Assembly (NCBI RefSeq): GCF_020283565.1
Contig: NC_060064.1
Location: 18,620,337-18,684,336, forward strand
DNA: 64,000 nucleotides
Direction: 5' to 3'
DNA from: Trifolium pratense
Lineage: Eukaryota > Streptophyta > Magnoliopsida > Fabales > Fabaceae
The position numbers and the translations under genes are program-made. Below are positions 23,937-36,216 of the stretch, one piece after another. The stretch's first letter is position 1, and the number at the start of each line of letters is the position of its first letter. The notes under the pieces were generated by a model. The model did not search any database and was not told where the DNA came from. It saw only the letters and a program-made list of their open reading frames with translations.

Positions 23937-23963
23937 GAAAACGGCTCCTCCCGCTCCGTTTTC
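23937..23963. promoter_or_regulatory. Inverted pair of AACGG (MSA-core) motifs upstream of the MAP65 gene
   Basis: GAAAACGG at 23937-23944 and its exact inverse CCGTTTTC at 23956-23963 are separated by 11 C/T-rich bases. Established knowledge: AACGG is the core of the mitosis-specific activator element bound by three-repeat MYBs in G2/M plant promoters. Placement just upstream of the inferred 5'-UTR exon fits that role. Confidence 0.6.
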
Positions 23964-23969
23964 CTCCCA

Positions 23970-24100
23970 AAACCGATTTCGAATCTCACACTTTGCTCAT
24001 TGCTCAAATTCTCCTCTTCATTCATTTCATTCTTCACACATCACTTCATTTCCATTTTCAAAACCCTAAAAACTCTGTCTTAACCACGCTTCTTGATCAG
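23970..24100 (+). other. Inferred 5'-UTR exon of the MAP65 gene
   Basis: A C/T-rich leader ending in ttgatcag followed by gttcgt at 24101. The matching acceptor is at 25291-25292, 14 bases before the ATG. The transcription start is not determined. Confidence 0.55.
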
Positions 24101-24445
24101 GTTCGTTTCCATTCCCATTTTTCCTATTCAGTTCTGTTTGGTTTCGGCGAAAACGAACGGGGTTAAATAGTTTGAATAACCGATTTTGTGTGTGTTGTTA
24201 TGTTTGTTCAGATTTTTGCAATTTTTAATTTCTTTTGTTTTTAGTGATTAATTTCTATGCACTGTTTTCAAATATTATCTAATTTGGCTGCAATTTGAGG
24301 TTATTGCCCTGTTGTATGAGATCATTGACGAGTACCTGAATGTTGTAGATCCTTATGTTGATCCTATACTTCATAATCACATGATATGTTTGAGTGTATC
24401 GTTTAATTTAATTTAAGAGACTTATATGAATTTGTAGTAATCACC

Positions 24446-24595
24446 TATCAAGCATGGACACAAACACTGATGCTGACACGTCAACACCTATAATAATTTG
24501 AAAAACCTACATAATTCAATGTAATCATATCTTGTGTGTGTCGGTGTCTGACACCAACATGTGTCTGACACCGACACATGTTGATAACTGATAAG
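24446..24595. repeat. Dispersed ~130-bp repeat (copy 1)
   Basis: Shares tataataatttga, acataattcaatgtaat and the gtgtcggtgtctgacacc dyads with 52625-52755, in the same orientation. It lies in the MAP65 5'-UTR intron. Confidence 0.6.
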
Positions 24596-25009
24596 TAGGT
24601 AGTAAATGTCACCATGCATTAGAAATGGATATTTTGTGTTTTCTTGAGATATTGATTTTATGTTGCAACTATAATTAATTAGTCAATCACAATATGATTT
24701 CCATTCTATGTTGCGTTTTTTCTTTTCGAGCTATGCAGTTTTAACTCTACTTCAATTTTAAAATCTTTGTTAGATTCTAAGGCCTTGTTTGGTTCCTTTT
24801 TCTAAAAGGGGGTTTTAGTTTTGAAAAAACGAAAGAGAAAACAGAACAAATGACTGTTTTTCACTAGCATTGATTCAATGATCCCTAATTTTGCTTGAAC
24901 AGATATGTTAAACGATAAATCTAAAAAGAATCTTACTTAGGTATGTTCATTATATCCACTAGAATTATTTTCGTTGTTTTGCTTCATGAAGCACGATATT
25001 CATTAGAAT

Positions 25010-25110
25010 GGTTTGGTCCTCGAAGATGTAGTTCAGTGGTATGGGTTGAGATGCTGATGGAATATTAAGAAGGGGGTCTATAGGATTTGATCTAGCTGCT
25101 AACTTACTTC
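25010..25110 (+). mobile_element. tRNA-like SINE remnant
   Basis: gatgtagttcagtggtatgg (A-box-like) followed by a degenerate B box (aggatttgatct). The ends are not fixed. It lies in the MAP65 5'-UTR intron. Confidence 0.35.
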
Positions 25111-25306
25111 TCTCTTTACAAATATAGCATATAAAGAAAAGAATGTTCTGTTATGTTTTGTTAATTGTTATGTTCCTTTTCCTAGTTTTAAGCCTAGGTT
25201 TAATTGTGAATTTTAATTCTTTTCCTAGTCTTTTAAGCCTAGGTTTCACATTTCCTTTTCATCATGTTGGCTTTTTTTGTTTTGTTTTACAGCACACAGT
25301 TTTCCT

Positions 25307-28300
25307 ATGTTCAGCAAACATAGCAGTCAGTTTTCTCAGCAAGAAACAATGTGTGAATCGTTGCTTAAAGAACTTCAGGTTCTCCTCCTTTTATCTAACT
25401 TGTGAAGAATCGCTTTTGGTTCTTCTATTGTTCCTTAACAGTTAAACCATCATTTATGCTGCTGCATCTAGAGAATCATAGGAAAAGGGCTAACATTGTA
25501 TTACTTTGTTTGAATCTTGTATATTGAATGTAAGGTAATATGGGATGAACTTGGAGAATCCGATTCTCAAAAGGATGCAATGTTGCTTGAAATAGAACAA
25601 ATGTGTCTGGATTTGTATAAGAAAAAAGTGGATGAAGCTAAACTGTACAGGGCACAACTTCAGCATGAAATTGCTGATTATGAAGAAGAAATTTCTGGCA
25701 TCTGTGCTGCAATTGGTAAACAGTCACCACTTGTAAGTCTTGTTGGCATTCTAGATTTGAGTTTATGATTTAGCCATTCTCTTGGTCAGAGTTGAGAGGG
25801 AAATTTTTCAACTAACAAACTTCCGTTGATTTGTCATTAGTTTGAGCCTAAGTCTCGTGGAAACTTGAAGAAAGAACGTGAAGCTGTTATTTCACAACTT
25901 GAGGAGATTCGCAAGTTGAAAACTGAAAGAAAGAAACAGTTTTTGGAAGTCTTACACCAGTTGCAGAATATTTCCAGTGAGCTGTATGGCAATGTGGGGG
26001 TTAATTCAAACTTAGACGAGAAGAACTTATCTTTTGAAAAACTTGAAGAATTAAAGAGGCAACTAATTCAATTTCAAAATGAAAAGGTGGTTTTTGTCTT
26101 TACTCCTATGTTTTTGTTGCCTGAATATTGCCCATGTTATTTGTTGATGAAGTTATCTTTTATTTTCTTCCAAACCTATTATTTTTCCCCAAGAAAGATA
26201 GTAGTAACTTTCAAATGTGAGTTTCGTCAAAAAAGAAAGTTTCAAATGTTAATTGCTCAAATTTCTCTTAAATCGTTGCAGGTCAGTCGACTGAAACAGG
26301 TATCTGATCTACTGGACACTCTTAGTTCACTGTGCTCGGTTCTTGGTCTTGATGTCAAAGACAAAATTAGCGAGATTTGCCCCACTATGACTTCCGCTGT
26401 TACAAAAGATGTAAGTGACAATACATTAAAGAGTTTGACTTCTGAAGTTATGAGTTTGAGAGAGGTTAAAATGCAAAGAATGCAGAAGGTCAGTATTCTT
26501 GCTCATACTTTTCATCCTATGGAAAACCAATTTTATTCAGCTAGAATTTCTAAATTTTCATGTTGTATCAGCTTCAAAATTGTGCAACTTCACTATTAGA
26601 GATGTGGAATTTGATGGATACCCCACTTGAGGAACAACAGAAATTTCACAACATGACCAGTAAAATTGTTGCTTTGGAATCTGAATTTACCGAGCCTAAC
26701 ATACTATCAATTGACAACATCATCTATGTGAGTTTGTCTTTATCCATTTGTTTTGGTTCTGTTCTTCTATTTCACCTAAAATAAATTGATTTTGTTTTTG
26801 TGATTAACTAAATGGACTCTTCTCCTTGCAGGTTGAGAGAGAAGTTAGAAGGCTTGAGCAATTTAAATCAACAAAAATGAAAGAACTTGTACAGAAAAAG
26901 AAGTTGGAGTTAGAGGAAGTGTGCAAAAATACACATTTGACTATACAAACAGTTTTTCCTAGTGGACATCCAATAGATTTATTTGACTCGGGTAAGATTT
27001 TTCATTAGTTTTTGAAGATTCCCTATTAGTTACATCATTTTTCTTATATTGCATAACGATTTCACATTTCCAACTTTAAGTTCTTTAAGCATAACAGTAA
27101 AAATAAAGTTCTTAAAGGATTAATGATAAATGACAGATACATAGTTCATGGCGATTTGGATGAATTGTCATGAACAGAAAAGAGATATGAGTATTGACTA
27201 AATTAAATTTATCTTATTCGTCCATATGATTGCACGGATGCACCCAAAATTTTGTTTCACAACTAGTTTGTTAGATTGAATTTATTATCTTAATGTGCCA
27301 TGAACCTCATATTATATCTCCTCATCCAATTTTGAAATTATTCTGCAGAATCTGCAAACCATGAAAAAATGTTAGAACAAATTGAGGACCAAATTTCAAA
27401 GACAAAAGAAGAAGCTTTTAGCAGGAAAGAAATTCTTGAAAAGGTTGAGAAGTGGTTGGCTGCTATTCAAGAAGAAAGCTGGCTCGAGGAATACAATAGG
27501 GTGAGGCACATTTCCTTCTATTATTGTCACTACTGTTATTGACAATAATGGACATTTCCTTCTATTATTTTTTCATGCTTTATTTTATTTATAATTATTG
27601 TGGGTTATTAGGATGATAATCGTTATAATGCTGGAAGAGGTGCGCATCTTGCGTTGAAACGTGCTGAGAAAGCCCGTGTTTTATTAAGCAAAATTCCTGG
27701 TGAATATCCCTCTCTGGACACAATAATTCGTTCTTAAATATATTACTATAAAGTTATGGTTTTACAATAGGCTAGCTATGGAAATGACATGTTAAAATTG
27801 GCTTGGCATACTAATTCGTATGCGTTTGTCTCATATTGTTAACTGTGATATTCTTCAAGTATGGATCTAGTGATTTAGCAAATGAGTAAGATACATGGAT
27901 AGGAGTTTAATTTTACATAGTTTCTGAATTGTGTTGGATTGGTTCTCATTTATCCTTTGTTTTATTTTGTATACACATTATTTAAACAGGGATGATAGAG
28001 GCATTGATTTTAAAAGTTGCAGCATGGGAGAAAGAAAGAGAATTCGAGTTTTTGTACAACGGAGTGAGTATTTTGAACGAAATCACTAGTACAAATTTTA
28101 TGAATTAGCCTTCGAAAATTTATTTTGCAATGAATTACACTTGTCACAACGTAAAATCTTCCATGTTAGGCTTCATACATTTTAATGCATTTTGTTTTCA
28201 TGGATATGCATCAAGACTCGGCTGCTTTCCATGCTTGAAGATTACAATACCTTAAGGCAGGAGAAAGAGAATGAAAAGCAAAGACAAAAGGTATATAATT

Positions 28301-29181
28301 TTATTTGACCGATTTTCCCTTATATTTTGGGACGGTGGGAGTATTATGGATGGTCTATACTTCCCTTCTTGACTTTTATTTGTTCCAATTCATTGTCTAT
28401 AATTCAATTGTTTTTTACTAGTTTTTTGGTGTAAATTTTAGGAAGAAAAGAGACTAAAGGGACAACTGATGGCTGAGCATGAAACATTTTTCGGGTCAAA
28501 ACCCAGCCCATGTAAAAGTGGGATGAAGGCTCCCAGATGTTCAATTTCAACAGGAGTTCCAAATACTAGAAAATTTTCTGTTGCTGGAGCTATGCTTCAG
28601 GATCTAAGACAAGCAACTCTTATTCAGCAATCTAATAAAAAAGGTAACATAGCCAAGACGGCATGTCGTTAAACTCATTCCTCATTTCTCAGTTTTCTAA
28701 AAATTTGAATGCATTGTCAATTGCAACTTATGCAGGAAAGAGTACCTCTAAGGTTTTTGGTCATGCAGCAACGATGACTCCACAAAGTGCACTAAAGGGA
28801 ATTGGAATTCAATCACCAATAACTAGGAAGCCACTCTCTCCTGTTTCTTCTACAGTACTGTCCAAAGCCAACATAAATTCTCAAGAGCCTAGAAAAATAA
28901 AGAATGTTGCAACAAAACCAATGCTGCAAAAAAGTGAAAAGCTAATAGGAACTCCACCTTCCAAACCATTCATTGCTGATGATGATGATGAGAAAGAAAA
29001 CAAGACTCCAAAGAATACCAGATCTTCTGTGCCAACAACTCCTCTGACTGTCCCTATGTTCACTGTCACTACACCAGATACTCTTACTTCTAAGGCTGCT
29101 ACAAAGATTGCTTCATCACTTGAGTATTCATTTGAAGAGTTGAGAGCTGGTTTTGTCCTACCTCAGACTCATGTTCAATGA
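25307..29181 (+). CDS. MAP65-3-like: 65-kDa microtubule-associated protein, MAP65-3/PLEIADE-like
   Basis: Twelve coding exons with GT-AG borders join in frame: 25307-25378, 25535-25732, 25841-26086, 26282-26488, 26572-26727, 26832-26991, 27349-27500, 27612-27699, 27990-28063, 28216-28290, 28442-28643, 28736-29181. They give a 691-residue protein. The start [16 protein letters not shown] leads into the family's opening block ([18 protein letters not shown]). Long coiled-coil segments follow. The conserved microtubule-binding block [15 protein letters not shown] is at about 405-419. The tail has many Ser/Thr-Pro sites and [27 protein letters not shown] and [11 protein letters not shown], as in MAP65-3. 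Family role: an Ase1/PRC1 homolog that cross-links antiparallel microtubules in the phragmoplast midzone during cytokinesis. The tail's TP/SP sites suggest CDK/MAPK control, and a KEN motif (630-632) suggests mitotic turnover. All frames are intact. Confidence 0.95.
28305..28346. mobile_element. Solo arm of a Stowaway-like MITE in a MAP65 intron
   Basis: Reads ttatattttgggacggtggg followed by agta. No partner arm was found within the intron. Confidence 0.45.
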
Positions 29182-29370
29182 CGATGACTGAATAGTTTGG
29201 TGAGGAAGTTCAATCAACACAAGATACTAGCTAGGTTGCTGACAAAATCTCTGTTTTGAAATAGCAATTTTCTTTCTTTTCTTTTGGAAAGTACTAGTTT
29301 AGTGCTTCACTAAGCAACATCTTTATTATTGTAATGGGATTTAGTATGATTCATCAAATTAATATTTTGA

Positions 29371-29925
29371 CTTAGGTATGGCAATAAAACTCATACCCAC
29401 GGGTACCCACCGAAACTATACCCGCTTTGACGGAAAAATCCGAGTTGACTGGGTTTGGGTTAGGGTTTGGGTTTTCCCTGATTTCAAAAGATGGGTTTGG
29501 GGCGGGTAATGGGTACATTGGTACCCACCCCGAACCTGTCCCCGAACCCGCCCCGCTTATACTAAAAATTAGATTTAACCTCTTTTAATTTAGAAACGTT
29601 TAAACAATCTCTTAAATTACGTTCATATATTTATTTTTTATTTTAGTTTGAGTATTAAACAAACTATTTTCTCTATTTTTTTTTTCTTTATTTAAAAAAA
29701 TATTGTTGAGAGAAAATAATTTTGGACATTTAACTTTTTTTTTTAATAAAAAAAATACTAAAATATAATCTAAATTTATGTGGAAAGAGGCGTAATGAGG
29801 ATACCCGATCCCCATTGGGTATGAGTTTGTGGCTATCATTAGTTTGAGGAAACCCGAACTTTATGGGTTTGAGTTTGGGGAGGACAAAACTCGTCCCCGC
29901 CCCGCCTCATTGCCATGCCTATTTT
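29371..29925. repeat. Fold-back element with GGTATGGCAAT...ATTGCCATGCC ends
   Basis: The left end taggtatggcaataaaactc pairs with the right end cctcattgccatgccta. Interior copies of gggtaccc / accccg and gtttgggtt are in both orientations. A non-coding hAT-like MITE is the likeliest class. It lies about 190 bases downstream of the MAP65 stop. Confidence 0.6.
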
Positions 29926-30620
29926 GACTTAATCAATCCTAAAAACTAGGTGAACATGTCATTCTTTTGGGACATGGATGATGGATGCTTTTCATATCCA
30001 TGTTTTTTAGTTTTACTGTTCACATAATTTTTATTTTGTTCTGTTCTTATAAATTTTATTTTGTTCTGTTCTTATAAATTTATGGTTAAGATTTATTTAT
30101 TTTTGAATTTTTAGTTCTTTATTTTTATTTTTATTTTTAACTGTGAATTTTTAGTGCTTTAGTGGAGATGTAACTCGTTAGGAAGACTCATTTATTATAT
30201 TTATTCAATTTTCAACCATTTTAGTTTGGTTTATTTCAACAATATTATTAGGGTATATTATTATTACGGTAAGTGGAAGTCCTTCTTCAATTAAAATTAT
30301 TAAATGCAACCAGACGGACACCTACCACTATTGACCACAATAGTTGTATTTTTTTTGTCCTATGTGCAAATGCAATGCAAATGTTGTCTACATAATCATA
30401 TCTGTTAGGACAAACTTTAGGTGATTTTTCTTGGTGTTTTCTAATAAGTGAAATATTTATTTAAAATAAAAATTCAAAACACTAAACTAATTCTATCTCC
30501 GCATGTCCTAAGAAAAAAGCATCCATTTTAATCTTAAAGTGACACTTATAAGGAAAATGCTAACTAGTGCTCCTAAGACACTTGTTAAGGTGCTTAATGT
30601 AGTAAAATGACATTGAAGAG
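29926..30620. other. AT-rich intergenic stretch
   Basis: A short duplicated phrase, attttgttctgttcttataa, occurs twice near 30035-30075. Nothing else was recognised. Confidence 0.45.
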
Positions 30621-30639
30621 TTTGAATTAATGGTGGATA

Positions 30640-30846
30640 ACAAGTCTTGCAAGGATACAGAGACAAAGTTTCATTTCCTAAAAAATCAAGTAAGCAAAGT
30701 AAGCAAAGGGAAATTGAAGCTCACATACTACAAAACAAAACTCAAGTTGTAAACATCTTAACTAAGCCACTCAAGATAGAAAGGTTCAATGAATGGAAGA
30801 AAATGATGAATGTAACTAGTCTATGAGTTTTGAATTAAGAGGGGAG
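30640..30846 (+). pseudogene. 3' end of a Copia pol (RNase H tail) followed by an LTR start
   Basis: Frames here read a typical Copia RNase H end (TKFHFLKNQ, then ILTKPLKIERFNEWKKMM). They are broken by a frameshift near 30750 and a small duplication. After the stop comes a purine tract, gaattaagaggggag, then TGTTGGTGTA at 30847, a plausible LTR start. The rest of the element is missing. Confidence 0.75.
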
Positions 30847-31470
30847 TGTTGGTGTATAATTCGAAATTATCGTACCTTGTGTGACAAGTTATGAAAGTTA
30901 GTTACAATGAATTGTTTGAGTTGTCAACTTAGTTGTTAAGTTGGTTAAGACTTTTTGTGAAGACCTATTAAGGATGAAAGTCATCTTTGGTTTTTAAGAA
31001 GTTCAAGATGGATTGGAAACTTGTTTAGCAGATCTTCCGAATAATGCTACCGAGACTTCTATGGAATAGACTCTTCTCACAGCTAACTGCAGAGTTAAAG
31101 GCTGACGGTTTATCCCGAGAAAAACTGTGCACCAAATTATTTCAAAGTCAATGTCAATTTAATATCTCTGCGTAAAAGTATCCTTATTAATTTGTGTCTG
31201 GTATGGATTTGAAATTGTGTCTGGATCCATTATAAAAATTTATAATCATGTTGGGTTTTGACTTGGAAAGAGCATGTGCACTACAATGACACGAGGATGA
31301 CTAAATTCCAAAGCAAAGCAACCTAGGACAAATGTAGTAACTGCTTATGACTCAATAAATTAATCCTATCCAATCTCATGGGTGTCCTACATGTGGCAGA
31401 AGGACAATGGCCTGGATTTTGGTTCTTGTTGGAACTTAATTGGATTGGATTGAATTGAAATTATTTTATT
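30847..31470 (+). repeat. Probable 3' LTR and flank of the decayed Copia fragment
   Basis: Starts TGTTGGTGTATAATTCG directly after the polypurine tract. The right border and a partner LTR were not found, so the extent is uncertain. Confidence 0.4.
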
Positions 31471-31481
31471 ATTTTATACCG

Positions 31482-31640
31482 TTTTTAATATAAGAAAAAA
31501 TTTTCTTTTTAGATATATTAAAAAATTGATATATCTAGACTAAATACATTCACTTTTCAATGTATCTAAAAAGTCAATTTCTTTTAAGTCAAAAAAAAAA
31601 GTCAATTTCTTCTTATATTAAGAACTAGAGGAAGTATAAT
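31482..31640. mobile_element. Small MITE-like inverted repeat
   Basis: aatataagaaaaaatt at the left pairs with tttcttcttatatt at the right. Inner arms gatatattaaaaaattgat and aaaaagtcaattt pair imperfectly. Confidence 0.5.
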
Positions 31641-31707
31641 ACTAGATGTTTGAGGAAATGCAAGTTTAATTCTTAGAAGAAAAAAAAAATTCAAACATAC
31701 ATTACTT

Positions 31708-31837
31708 TTTTGTCACGTAATCTAGTGACCAGAAATTTCTTCCTTAAGATGGAGAAGTGGGGTGTCCGGAGTTCAAACTTTAGTCATGTATATAATATGT
31801 GATGTCATTTACCAACTGAGTTAAGTTAATCGGAACT
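31708..31837 (-). mobile_element. SINE (minus strand) with 17-bp target duplication
   Basis: On the minus strand the head reads cgattaacttaactcagttgg, minus its last bases. The duplication tcaaacatacattactt (31691-31707) recurs at 31838-31854 with one mismatch. Same family as 19074 and 54130. Confidence 0.8.
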
Positions 31838-32188
31838 TCAAACAAACATTACTTATTTCATTGTTGAATTATTAACATTTTTCATTAGGAATCAGATATG
31901 ATAAAAGAACAAGAGTAAATTAACATTTTTTTTTTGGTATTGAGTAAATTAACATTTTGGTGATTAATTTTATTCGAAAAATTCTTGAGACATGCAAAGT
32001 GAGTCTTTTCTCTTAACTAATTTTTCTTTAAAGAATAGTCAGAGATCGAACCCCAAATCATTTGTTTAAGATACCCAAATCAATTAGCTATTAAAAAAAA
32101 GGTAAAATAATACGAAAATAATAAACAATAGAAAATATTTAATTCATAATTATAAAATCTTATTAAAACTTTAAAAATGTTACTGTAT

Positions 32189-32373
32189 TTTTTTAGACCA
32201 TAGGTATCTCGGCGTGCAACTGCAGAGATTAATTTCTTCGAAGTAATTGAGATTCATTTAAGGGGTTGACTTCTCCAACAAATGTTTCTCCATACGCACC
32301 GGCCGGGGATCGAACCCAGGATCAAATGGTTAAAGCACCCAAGTATCTATCACTTGTGTCACACTATGTTGGT
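32189..32373 (-). mobile_element. SINE (185 bp, minus strand) with 12-bp target duplication
   Basis: On the minus strand an A-box-like region (gtgacacaagtgatag) and a strong B box (tgggttcgatccccgg) are seen, and a T run marks the reversed tail. The duplication atgttactgtat is at 32177-32188 and 32374-32385. Confidence 0.9.
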
Positions 32374-32481
32374 ATGTTACTGTATGTTTTGAAAGTATTG
32401 AAATTTCAAATACATCAGTAAATGTATTTTATTGGAGTGTTAATTATTGATGAATGAAATGATATAAATTTATTATGATAT

Positions 32482-32550
32482 GAAGGATCACGGTTTGATC
32501 CCAGTAACTACGATCAGGATGGAACTGGACTCACTTGATTACATAACTGA
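32482..32550 (+). mobile_element. 5'-truncated Au-like SINE
   Basis: ggatcacggtttgatcccag and the following gatcaggatggaactgga match the B-box half of the SINE at 15278-15426. Confidence 0.65.
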
Positions 32551-32989
32551 GGAGATATTAAAAATAAATAACAAATGAGATAAATAACAAATGAGGATAA
32601 AACATTTTAAAAACCGTGATCTTCCAGTGAGGAGTTTGTTATCCTTAGTGCTTTTAAGGTTCAGATAAAAAATGTTCACTCTCATGTTATCAAAGAAGTG
32701 ATGCCAACCTCCAATTCTCAACTGGATTAAATGTAATAGTGATGGAGGTATATGTTGTCAAAGCATAAAATTGACGCAATGCGTATAACCCCAAAATTGA
32801 CGCGACGCGGTAATGCAGAGAATCGCGGGCGCTATTTTAGTGACGTGATGCGGACAATAAAAATAAAGTTTACATAATAAATATCAAACTATCATTCAAT
32901 CATCAAAATACATATATACTAATAAAAGTAGCATAGGTCATTTTCATAATTAAAATATTAATCATCCAAATACTTACTACACACTGTAG

Positions 32990-33480
32990 TATTCCAAAAT
33001 CCAAAATACCCGTTTAAAATACGGGTAGCCCGAATGGGCCACGAGCGGCCCGCAAGCCCGAATAATAAATTATAATAAATTTTTTATTTTGACTAGTAAT
33101 AATAAAAAGGGTCATGTTAACTTGTGTCCTAAAGTTTAGGGCACATGTTTAGCTACCTAAAAATAGAAATATAGCATTTAATGATACAAAAAAAACTAAT
33201 TTAAAAAACATTTTCTTTTTCTTTTTTGTTTTTATATAATATAAATGTATGTTTTTTTGGTAGCCAAAATTTTTGCTAAACCAAAATTTAATAAAATAAA
33301 ATAAAAACAAACAATTTTTTATTGTAAAAATTTAAAAAATGTATGGGCTAGCCCGAAGATCATATTGGACCAGGCTCGGACCATATTTTTTTGGGCCCAT
33401 TTTTCATCCGGACTTTTTAACCCGGCCTGATGTAGCCTGAAGCCCGCTCAGTCACGTGCCACCGTATCTTTTCAGATTTT
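32990..33480. repeat. GC-richer repeat with gcccgaa/ttcgggc motifs
   Basis: gggtagcccgaatgggcc at the left and gggctagcccgaag ... agcccgctcag at the right resemble the ends of a MITE-like element around AT-rich filler. The borders are not resolved. Confidence 0.35.
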
Positions 33481-33689
33481 AAGTAATGAATGAGTACCGA
33501 ATATTTTAGTTTTATAACAAATTATTTTTTAAAGATAAGTTTTTGGCACAACTAAAAAAAAAAATCATTGAACAAACCGGTACATTTACAAAAACATTAA
33601 TAATTAGTCCAAATAAAGACGTTTCCTAACACTAACGCAATTGTTAATTACATAAACGTTGATATGTAGAAATGGACTTGGATTGGATG

Positions 33690-33873
33690 CAATCAAGATA
33701 CCTATGCAGTCGTACAGTTTGGTGTTAACGACTGTCTAATTAAGATCAGACGGTCCTAATTTTAAAAACAGTGTTTTTAAAATTATTTAATAAATATATT
33801 TTCGTTTTTTGTCTGATCTTAATCAGACAATCCTTAACTTCTGAATGCAAGACTGCATAAATATCTTAATCAA
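33690..33873. mobile_element. Fold-back MITE
   Basis: caatcaagatacctatgcag at the left pairs with ctgcataaatatcttaatc at the right. Inner arms taattaagatcagac and gtctgatcttaatcag also pair. Confidence 0.7.
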
Positions 33874-34493
33874 ACAACTAAAAACTCAGTAACTATATAT
33901 GTTACTGCACCATTTTACTAAATGCATGTAATCCTTTCCTGAAATTTGAGTTTAAACTAAAAAAAAAAATTCAAACTTAAGTGTGTGAACTTAACCGTAA
34001 CCACAAAACTATTTGATTTTTTATTTTTCCCCAAACATGAGTAATATAAAAAGATGTTATTGGTATTTAAAGGTCTATTGTTAAATTTAAAAATTCTAAT
34101 TACAGTGAATTTCTAAAATTATAAAAAGAGTAAATATTAATTTTTTTTGGTAGAAAAAGAGTAAATATTATTATTACAACCATATATTATAATACCAGAT
34201 AGTACTAGTAATAAAAAATATTAGTAACTTAATTGAACTTTGAACATGCTTCTGTCTGTCCAAAAAAAAAATCTTAATTGAACATGCAAATAACATTGTT
34301 GTTATTACACTAAAATATTTTTAAAAATTGTTAAATAAAAGATAGAAGATGGTTTTGTGACTTTGTCAATAAAAGCATTACAGCAGGTCATCTGCCGTAG
34401 AATGGTTGGTCATCTAACACTGACCTTGGTGCCTTATTTATTATTGTACAGTACGTATGTCAAAATAAAGATTTATAGAAAAGATAAATATTA

Positions 34494-34835
34494 CGGCTAA
34501 TGAGTGGTCACCGTGGTTTACCGAATATGAATTTTACGAAATTCACTGTTAGATTGAAAGTTTATATTGTATAGATCATACAAAAAAAATTTAAATTTTT
34601 TTGAAAATTATTTGATATGTTATTGAGACCCATTAAGATTTACGTTATTTAAAAAACCGTTAATCTTGATGTGTCTCAATAACATATTAAATGATTTTCA
34701 ATTTTTCTAAATTTTTCTAGAGATGATCTATATGATATAAACTTTCAATTCAACGGTGAATTTTGTAAAATTCGTATTCGTTATAATGTTATTCATGACT
34801 GATCTACCATGGACCACTTGATGAAGTGGTCCATA
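34494..34835. mobile_element. Long fold-back MITE
   Basis: The two halves are imperfect inverse copies around a centre near 34650. Examples are attttacgaaattcactgtt against acggtgaattttgtaaaatt, and atgttattgagacccat against gtgtctcaataacatat. Confidence 0.75.
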
Positions 34836-34856
34836 TTAGAATTTACCTAAATATTA

Positions 34857-35394
34857 CTCCCTCATGTCTCAAATATAAATAAAAATTCTCTTTCTAGTTC
34901 ATTGAATTATTCATGTATTTGCCTACATTTTAGATAAAATGCATAAATGATTCAATTAACATGCTTAGATAAGAATGTTCTTCTCGTTGAAATGAATCAG
35001 TGAGATTTGTAGTTGATGGAATATTTTGTGATCTTCAAGCTCAAGTACCAAAAGGGGAAATTATACATGCAACAATATTAGCACTTCAACATTCAAGTCA
35101 ATATATGGTTAAAGTGAAAGAAAATGCTAAATTGGGGTAAAATGTGTGTACATTGAGAATGAGTGCATGAATACACATATAGTGGAATTGGAGGAATAAC
35201 CGTTTGATGGGGTCCTCCTCCATGAGCAAGGAATGAATCCTGAATATCTCTTGAATATACTTTCGTTTATAGTCGTCTTCTCCATTCATGATCGTGGATG
35301 ATATCTCTCGTATGTTATTGGACTTTTGGCTGGTCCAGAACAGAACCTAAAAAGATAATCATTACTTATATTTATAATTTAGGATAAGAGGGAG
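34857..35394. mobile_element. Stowaway-like MITE pair of ends enclosing foreign sequence
   Basis: The ends ctccctcatgtctcaaatat and the inverse ataagagggag are flanked by TA (34855-34856 and 35395-35396). The middle (about 34990-35340) is not MITE-like and contains a decayed open frame in both directions that I cannot identify. Confidence 0.55.
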
Positions 35395-35396
35395 TA

Positions 35397-35940
35397 AGTT
35401 ATATAAAAAAAAATAGTAAATCACCATTGCTATAAAAGTGTATCTCGTAATATAAAATCTTTACTTATATTTATAAATGGATCGAATATGCAAACATTTT
35501 CCTAAAAGATAAAAGAAATTAAAGATCAATGTGATATTGAATTAAGTTTCTAGGATTAACAATATTGGTTTTTCTAAAAGATAAAAGAAAAAGTCACCAC
35601 TCATATTTTCCATCTAATAATGTATTTATTTTTCCTTTTGAAAACAAATTTACCATATTAGCCACTGACCTAAAAAATTTAATTGCCCCTCACGGACCTG
35701 AAATTGCACTTAACTAAATTCTATTTATGGGGCTTAGCAATTTTATTCAAAATAAAATCTTAAATATTTACCTACTTTATTACCCTTGTTGTTTTGCCTT
35801 TGATTATTTTTTTCTTTTCTGCTTCATTATTTATATTATTATTTGAACATTGTAGTTGTGGTAGTATTTATTAATTTATTATTATGAGGTTTACAGCTTT
35901 TATCTCATTAAAATAAAAATTCAATTTTCATTTCAAGAAG
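35397..35940. other. Upstream region of the AHL1-like gene
   Basis: AT-rich, with no reading frame or recognised repeat. It probably contains the promoter. No TATA position was singled out because AT runs are everywhere. Confidence 0.4.
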
Positions 35941-35949
35941 CTTTGGAAA

Positions 35950-36216
35950 AATCAACCAGCCAACAGAATTTTTTCAACTTCTGAAATTTGTAAGTTGTTT
36001 TGAATTTCTGGGCTAGCTAGCTGTTTCTTAACTTTTCTGCTTTTTTTTTTTCTTTTACTTTTTTGTATTTAATTTAATTTTCACTTTTTGTTTTGAGTGA
36101 GCTAGTTAAGTTCTGGAGGGAGCTGAAAGAAAATCTTGACACTTGCTAAAGTGTGTGGAATCATAGTGACATGTCATGATCTTTGTACTCTGAAGAATAT
36201 CCAGTGTTTGATTTTG
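35950..36216 (+). other. Inferred 5'-UTR exon of the AHL1-like gene
   Basis: Ends at a strong donor, ttttg|gtaagt (36217). The acceptor catgcag ends at 37157, and the second part of the UTR (37158-37205) leads to the ATG. The transcription start is not determined. Confidence 0.55.

Noticed and set aside
34990..35340. Captured gene inside a MITE pair
   Set aside because: A partially open stretch was seen in both directions, but I could not match it to any family and it has several stops.
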